This document shows, piece by piece, positions 29,693-33,734 of a DNA stretch of 33,734 bases. The first letter of the stretch is position 1. Each line of letters opens with the position of its first letter. The translations under genes and the position numbers were made by a program. This DNA is from Hungatella sp. UBA5385 (lineage in GTDB: Bacteria; Bacillota; Clostridia; Lachnospirales; Lachnospiraceae): NCBI GenBank assembly GCA_002409995.1, contig DHOR01000020.1, positions 1 through 33,734 on the forward strand. Direction: 5' to 3'. Below the pieces are notes generated by a model that saw only the letters and a program-made list of their open reading frames with translations, made no database searches and was not told the origin of the DNA.

Positions 29693-31366
29693 ATGAAAAA
29701 AATAGCACTTGTTTTAGCTGCTGTTATGGCTTCCGGCATGATTCTCACAGCATGTGGCGGATCAGGCAATTCAGGTAATCAGTCAAGTGGAACTGAAGCA
29801 GCAGGCAACACAACTGAAAGCAACACAGGGGGACTTGATCTTGCAGTACAGGTTGGTCCTGATCCGGAGACTCTTGATCCTGCACTCAATTCAGCAGCAG
29901 ATGCAGCGACTATAATTCTGCATGCTTTTGAAACACTGCTGATATTTGATGAGAATAATGCAATCGTGCCTGGTCAGGCCGAGTCCTGGGAGGTAAGCGA
30001 TGATGGTCTTACCTATACTTTCCACCTTCGTGATGGATTAAAATGGAGCGATGGTTCTGATTTTACAGCAGAGGATTTTGTATATTCATGGAAGCGTCTG
30101 GCAGATCCTATGACAGCAGCACCATATGCAGCAGATATGCTGTCTCCAGTTAAGGGCTTTGAAGAGGCTGAGCAGGGTGATATTGACGCACTTGGCGTAT
30201 CAGCACCTGATGAGAAGACATTTGTAGTAGAGCTTTCCATGCCATGTGTATACTTTGATAAAATTATAACACATGCCAGTATGGCACCAGTTAAGAAGGA
30301 TGTAGTAGAAGCAAATGGCGATCAGTGGGCTTTAGCTCCTGAAACCTATATTAGCAACGGTCCTTTAAAAATGACTGAATGGGTACCTGGTTCTCATGTT
30401 ATATATTCCAAGAATGAAAACTATTGGAACGCTGAAAAGGTGACATTAAATACTTTAAGATTTGCTCTTATGAAAGACTCCAATGCAGCTTACAGCGCTT
30501 ATCAGACAGGTGAGCTTCAGATGATCAAGGATGTTCCTACAGAAGAAATCTCAAGATTACAATCTACACCTGATTATCATTTAGATCCTAAGATGAGTAC
30601 CTCTTATACAATTTACAATACTGAGAAGGCACCTTTTGATAATGCTGATGTTCGTAAAGCATTAAGTCTTGCAGTTGACCGTGAATACGTTGCCAATACT
30701 TTAATGTTAGGAATCAGCTTACCTGCAACAAACTTTGTAGGGCCTGGTGTATCTGACGTAGAAGATGGTTCTTCCTTTGAAGAAGTAACACGTAAAAACA
30801 ATGGCGGTGATTTCTTCAATGTTACCGATTACGAATCCGATCTTGCTGAAGCCAAAGAATTGTTAGCAAAAGCCGGATATCCTAATGGAGAAGGATTCCC
30901 TATCATTGAATATATGACCAATGAAGCTGGCTATAATAAGCCAATTGCTGAGTATCTCCAGAGTGCCTGGAAAGAGCTTGGTGTAAATATGGATATTAAG
31001 ATTGTTGAGTGGTCTACTTTCACACCTACCCGTCGTGCCGGTGACTTCGAGATCTGCCGTGGCGGCTGGACCAATGATTACGATGATCCATCTAACTTAT
31101 TAAACTTATTCGCTTCAAACAGCGGTAACAATGATGGTAAGTATGCAAACCCTGAAGTGGACAAGCTTCTTGAAGAAGCACGTGCTACTGTTGATAAGAG
31201 CGAGCATATAGAGAAGCTTCATGCTGTTGAAAACATTCTTATGGATGAAGCAGCAGTTGCACCATTGGTTTATTCAAATGATTACTATTTACAGGTTCCT
31301 GAATTAAAGGGAACATGGCATTCTCCATACGGTTACTGGTACTTTATGTTTGCAACTATGGAGTAA
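29693..31366 (+). CDS. OppA-like oligopeptide-binding lipoprotein
   Basis: This is an SBP_bac_5 family extracytoplasmic receptor for peptides. The lipobox is GMILTACGG with the cysteine at residue 21. A Gly/Ser/Asn-rich tether of about 30 residues follows. The family start GPDPETLDPALNSAADAATI and the segment LTYTFHLRDGLKWSDGSDFT are diagnostic, and DVRKALSLAVDREYVANTLM is the second. The length is 557. GGAGGA before ATG 29693 selects this start over the in-frame ATG at 29606, which overlaps the promoter. No permease or ATPase gene is adjacent, so it must share an Opp/Dpp transporter encoded elsewhere. Confidence 0.93.
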   Translation: MKKIALVLAAVMASGMILTACGGSGNSGNQSSGTEAAGNTTESNTGGLDLAVQVGPDPETLDPALNSAADAATIILHAFETLLIFDENNAIVPGQAESWEVSDDGLTYTFHLRDGLKWSDGSDFTAEDFVYSWKRLADPMTAAPYAADMLSPVKGFEEAEQGDIDALGVSAPDEKTFVVELSMPCVYFDKIITHASMAPVKKDVVEANGDQWALAPETYISNGPLKMTEWVPGSHVIYSKNENYWNAEKVTLNTLRFALMKDSNAAYSAYQTGELQMIKDVPTEEISRLQSTPDYHLDPKMSTSYTIYNTEKAPFDNADVRKALSLAVDREYVANTLMLGISLPATNFVGPGVSDVEDGSSFEEVTRKNNGGDFFNVTDYESDLAEAKELLAKAGYPNGEGFPIIEYMTNEAGYNKPIAEYLQSAWKELGVNMDIKIVEWSTFTPTRRAGDFEICRGGWTNDYDDPSNLLNLFASNSGNNDGKYANPEVDKLLEEARATVDKSEHIEKLHAVENILMDEAAVAPLVYSNDYYLQVPELKGTWHSPYGYWYFMFATME

Positions 31367-31412
31367 TTGCAACGGTGTAAATAACTTTAGTCTAAACAAC
31401 ATTGCAGTAATA

Positions 31413-31458
31413 AAAAACGGTAGTTCCGGAACTTTATAATTCCGGAATTACCGTTTTT
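31413..31458. terminator. Strong bidirectional terminator after the OppA-like gene
   Basis: An 18-base stem with one G-U pair (31413-31430 with 31441-31458) and a 10-base loop. A-rich and T-rich ends allow it to act for the + gene to the left and the minus-strand DUF436 gene to the right. Confidence 0.88.
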
Positions 31459-31531
31459 ATTATATTACAGGAGAGTGCCCTGTAATCATCTGAAATTTAA
31501 GAAACATTCTCACAGCAGATAGTCCTGATCT

Positions 31532-32083
31532 CTACAATAAATCCTCATCATAGTGTGCCCGCTCCCCGCCTATGAATTTGGCTCTGGTTCTGGCACAGAC
31601 TACATGAGCTGAGCCGATATATTGTACAGAGGTGCGGACAGGAACAGCCACATCCTTTAAATGCATTCCAATGAGAGTATCCCCAATATCAATCCCAGCT
31701 GATGCTTTTATATGCTCTACAGCTACAGGGCAGCGAAATCCCTGGTAAGCTGCTGTAGCAAAGGAGCCGCCTGCTTTTAGCTGAGGAACCACATTGACAC
31801 ATTCATATCCATAGCGGTCAGCCGCCTCTTCTTCCAGTATTAAAGCCCTGTTTAAATGCTCACAGCACTGAACTGCCAGATAGATTCCCTGCTCTGCTGT
31901 AATCTTGTGTATGACTTCAAAAACAGCTTCTCCAATCTCTGCACTGGAGTGGGAACCAATGCTGCTACCTGCAATTTCACTGGAGGAAGCCCCCAGTACC
32001 AGAATGTCTCCCGGCTTTAAATGGGAAACTGCCAGAAGTTCTGTAACTGCTCCAGAAGCCTGTTGTCTGATTTCATCTAACAT
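31532..32083 (-). CDS. DUF436/YwlG family protein (TIGR01440-like)
   Basis: This cytoplasmic protein of 183 residues is a conserved family of unknown function, exemplified by Bacillus YwlG. Diagnostic parts are ILVLGASSSEIAGSSIGSHS, LAVQCCEHLNRALILEEEAA, and VPQLKAGGSFATAAYQGF. The segment GIDIGDTLIGMHLKDVAVPV is also conserved. The conserved CCEH has not been given a role. AAGGAAG before ATG 32083 supports the start. It lies 30 bases downstream of the HIT gene on the same strand and is probably co-transcribed with it. Confidence 0.9.
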   Translation of the reverse strand: MLDEIRQQASGAVTELLAVSHLKPGDILVLGASSSEIAGSSIGSHSSAEIGEAVFEVIHKITAEQGIYLAVQCCEHLNRALILEEEAADRYGYECVNVVPQLKAGGSFATAAYQGFRCPVAVEHIKASAGIDIGDTLIGMHLKDVAVPVRTSVQYIGSAHVVCARTRAKFIGGERAHYDEDLL

Positions 32084-32113
32084 TGATACTGCTTCCTTTC
32101 TAACATATTATTC

Positions 32114-32533
32114 TTATAATGCAGCCCGGATGGAAACAGCCATATCCTCATATTCTTCGTCTGTTAAATATATCTTGTCCGGATTCATAGCAAAAGTGCC
32201 GCCCCATTCATCCCCATCTTTATATTTAGGTACAATATGCATATGAAGATGACAACCAGTATCGCCGTAAGCGCCATAGTTTACTTTATCAGGTTTAAAT
32301 ACCTTATGAACAGCACGGGAAACCTTTGCGATATCTGCAAAGAAAGCATTGCGCTCTTCAGCGCTGATATCAATCAGCTCGCTGACATGATCTTTATAAG
32401 CCAAAATGACTCTGCCTCGTTTGCTCTGTTCTTTAAATAAATACAAAACTCCGGTTTCCATTTCACAGACAGGGTAACCAAACTTTGCTACTAATTCGCC
32501 TTGCATACAATATGCACAATCCTGATCTTTCAT
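32114..32533 (-). CDS. HIT family protein, diadenosine tetraphosphate hydrolase-like
   Basis: The triad HLHMHIVP and the N-terminal CAYCMQGELV (CxxC) identify a histidine-triad hydrolase. It differs from the HIT at 11187 in the segment RGRVILAYKDHVSELIDISA. The length is 139. The likely action is on dinucleoside polyphosphates or AMP conjugates; no substrate can be inferred. Its promoter TTGATT-17-TATAAT lies just upstream, and it leads the DUF436 gene. Confidence 0.93.
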   Translation of the reverse strand: MKDQDCAYCMQGELVAKFGYPVCEMETGVLYLFKEQSKRGRVILAYKDHVSELIDISAEERNAFFADIAKVSRAVHKVFKPDKVNYGAYGDTGCHLHMHIVPKYKDGDEWGGTFAMNPDKIYLTDEEYEDMAVSIRAAL

Positions 32534-32564
32534 ATCAATTACCTTCTTTCTTCAGTTTTCTCTT

Positions 32565-32593
32565 ATTATAATTCCTGTTAAATCCATAATCAA
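32565..32593 (-). promoter_or_regulatory. Promoter of the HIT-DUF436 operon
   Basis: On the minus strand TTGATT (32593-32588), 17 bases, then a perfect TATAAT (32570-32565). Start of transcription about 25 bases before the coding start. Confidence 0.6.
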
Positions 32594-32673
32594 TCATTTT
32601 CTTTCAGTTCTTTTGCAATATAATTATAACATGACAGAAGTTTCCCCTCAAGTATTCTTAAGAACTTCCCGGA

Positions 32674-32702
32674 TAGACTCAGCCTTTGCTGTGTGATAAA
32701 AT
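32674..32702 (+). promoter_or_regulatory. Promoter of the merR-like gene
   Basis: TAGACT (32674-32679), a 17-base spacer and TAAAAT (32697-32702) with an extended TGA before it. A perfect 10-base palindrome TTCTTAAGAA lies just upstream at 32656-32665 and could bind a regulator. The 17-base spacer is normal, unlike the 19-base spacers of MerR-activated promoters. Confidence 0.5.
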
Positions 32703-32747
32703 GATCCTAAGAGAAATACAAATAAAGCATGGAAGGAATATTTTTCA

Positions 32748-33566
32748 ATGAACAAGTTATTTACCATTGGGGAAATGGCAAAGCTCTTTGGGATCAATGC
32801 TAAAACACTGAGATTTTACGATGAAAATGGTCTTGTAAAGCCTGAATATACAGATCCCCAGACTGGCTACCGCTATTATTCCACCCAGCAGTTTGAACGT
32901 TTAAATACGATTAAATACTTAAAGGCACTTCATATGCCTCTTGCAAAGATCAAACAGTTTTTTGAAAATAAAGACATTGACCAGATGATTGATATTCTGA
33001 AGGAACAGGAGAAAGAGGTGGAACGCCAGAAACGTGAACTGGAGAGAATCGGACTAAAGATAGAAGGCAGACTGAAACAGCTTTCTGATGCAGCTTCCAC
33101 TGTATATGATCAGGTGGAAGTCAAATATCTACCGGAACGAAAGCTGGCAGTACTTAGAACGGAAATCCCTATTTCTGACGATCTGGAATATCCCATCCGC
33201 CAGCTAGAGCTGGAGACACAGTTGGAAGCTGCTATGTTCCTGGGAAAAGTAGGAGTATCTGTTTCAGAAGAACATCTGGCAGAGCGGAGATTTCATGAGT
33301 TTTCCTCTATTTTCGTAGTGTTAGAGCCTGAGGATTCTTATGAAGGGGAAGGGGCAGTTCTTCCTGCCGGCAGTTACCTGACTCTGCGGTACTGCGGAAC
33401 TCATACTCAGTCAGAGAAATATTATCATAACCTGTTTGACTATATGGAACGCAATGGATATAGGCTAAATGGCGCTTCCGTGGAGATTACCCTTGTTGAT
33501 TCAGGGATTACCAATGATCCCGCACGGTTTGTGACGGAGCTTCAGATTCCTGTGGTGAAGATATAA
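32748..33566 (+). CDS. MerR family regulator with GyrI-like effector domain (BmrR type)
   Basis: The N-terminal winged helix FTIGEMAKLFGINAKTLRFY, then GLVKPEYTDPQTGYRYYS, is the MerR DNA-binding domain. A long coiled-coil dimer helix follows (IDILKEQEKEVERQKRELER). The C-terminal 150 or so residues resemble the GyrI-like small-molecule binding domain of BmrR-type multidrug regulators, with VEVKYLPERKLAVLRTEIPI. The length of 272 is normal. No efflux pump gene is visible in the window, so the target may lie past the right edge or elsewhere. Confidence 0.92.
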   Translation: MNKLFTIGEMAKLFGINAKTLRFYDENGLVKPEYTDPQTGYRYYSTQQFERLNTIKYLKALHMPLAKIKQFFENKDIDQMIDILKEQEKEVERQKRELERIGLKIEGRLKQLSDAASTVYDQVEVKYLPERKLAVLRTEIPISDDLEYPIRQLELETQLEAAMFLGKVGVSVSEEHLAERRFHEFSSIFVVLEPEDSYEGEGAVLPAGSYLTLRYCGTHTQSEKYYHNLFDYMERNGYRLNGASVEITLVDSGITNDPARFVTELQIPVVKI

Positions 33567-33573
33567 TAGAATT

Positions 33574-33650
33574 AAGCTGCCCCAAAGTGAATGTTATTCG
33601 ATCATGGTATTTATCTGATCTTTAGCACTCCTTAGGGACAGCTTTATTTT
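33574..33650 (+). terminator. Long hairpin terminator after the merR-like gene
   Basis: AAGCTG (33574-33579) with CAGCTT (33639-33644), plus CCC/GGG and AGTG/CACT inner pairs, form a long interrupted stem followed by TATTTT. The inner part (TGATC/GATCA-like) can form a second stem. The remaining 84 bases to the window edge hold no gene that I can see. Confidence 0.6.
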
Positions 33651-33734
33651 AAGGGTAAGAAAACTCTAATTTGCCCTCAGACCTTTCTAGTGTCTTGTCC
33701 AGCTCATAATTAGCCTAATAGCACTGCCTATTTT

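Noticed and set aside
33690..33712. Similarity between TGTCTTGTCCAGCTCATAAT near the right edge and TATCTTGTCCCGTTCATAAC at 27266-27285
   Set aside because: The match is short and inexact, and no flanking repeats or duplications support a mobile element.
1..33734. Defence islands, CRISPR arrays, transposons, prophage or toxin-antitoxin pairs
   Set aside because: No nuclease-helicase, Cas, integrase, transposase or direct-repeat array was recognised on either strand.

Overview
The window looks like chromosomal DNA of a spore-forming, low-to-mid GC Bacillota, most likely a Lachnospiraceae-type gut Clostridium. The basis is a Gram-positive Tad locus with Flp1-like, DUF5702-like and DUF6382/FHA genes, an spmB-like spore maturation gene, a GerMN-like lipoprotein, a Met-specific T-box leader before metG, and AGGAGG-type ribosome sites with frequent GTG/TTG starts. 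I saw no integrase, transposase, phage gene, CRISPR array, tRNA or rRNA. Family names are recognised by eye from protein sequence; no database search was run.

Region 1 (1-10493). The start of a divergent gene leaves the window at the left edge. A strong promoter (274-302) then drives a long + strand operon for a type IVb (Tad) pilus or secretion apparatus: prepilin peptidase, TadZ-like ATPase with a degenerate P-loop, TadA/CpaF motor, TadB, a TadC with a large extracytoplasmic N-terminal domain, the small Flp1-like pilin, a large DUF5702-like protein, a TadE-like pseudopilin with a tandem His/Cys zinc-type tail, a second small prepilin peptidase, a small TadE-like pseudopilin and a membrane FHA-domain protein. 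No secretin is present, as expected for a monoderm.

Region 2 (10485-14776). A rhomboid protease, a HIT hydrolase and an ECF-like sigma factor form one operon. A stand-alone murG lies convergent to it. Beyond murG, again on +, are a single-pass membrane protein with a DUF4367-like end (anti-sigma candidate) and a small secreted protein. The usual sigma/anti-sigma pair therefore appears to be split by an inverted murG.

Region 3 (14804-17624). ArsC/Spx-like reductase (-), divergent spmB (+), a MarR regulator followed by a GerMN-like lipoprotein, and a small membrane protein with an HExxH motif, closed by a strong bidirectional terminator.

Region 4 (17670-21597, minus strand). A DUF4914-like P-loop protein resembling the PEPCK/HPr-kinase fold, and a DUF885-like metallopeptidase lipoprotein, each with its own promoter.

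Region 5 (21701-27321). A Met T-box leader, metG, a TraX-like membrane protein, tatD and rsmA: a variant of the conserved Bacillota metG-tatD-rnmV-rsmA cluster with no rnmV. A TetR regulator follows.

Region 6 (27319-33734). A small minus-strand ORF that may be covered by the tetR 3' UTR, oleate hydratase with a hydrophobic N-terminal extension, an orphan OppA-type lipoprotein, a YwlG/DUF436 protein and a second HIT protein (both -), and a BmrR-type MerR regulator.

No single feature is clearly a new defence or mobile system. The points most worth follow-up are the zinc-tailed pseudopilin and composite TadC of the Tad locus, the uncharacterised DUF4914-like P-loop protein, the murG-split sigma module, and the antisense layout between tetR and ohyA.
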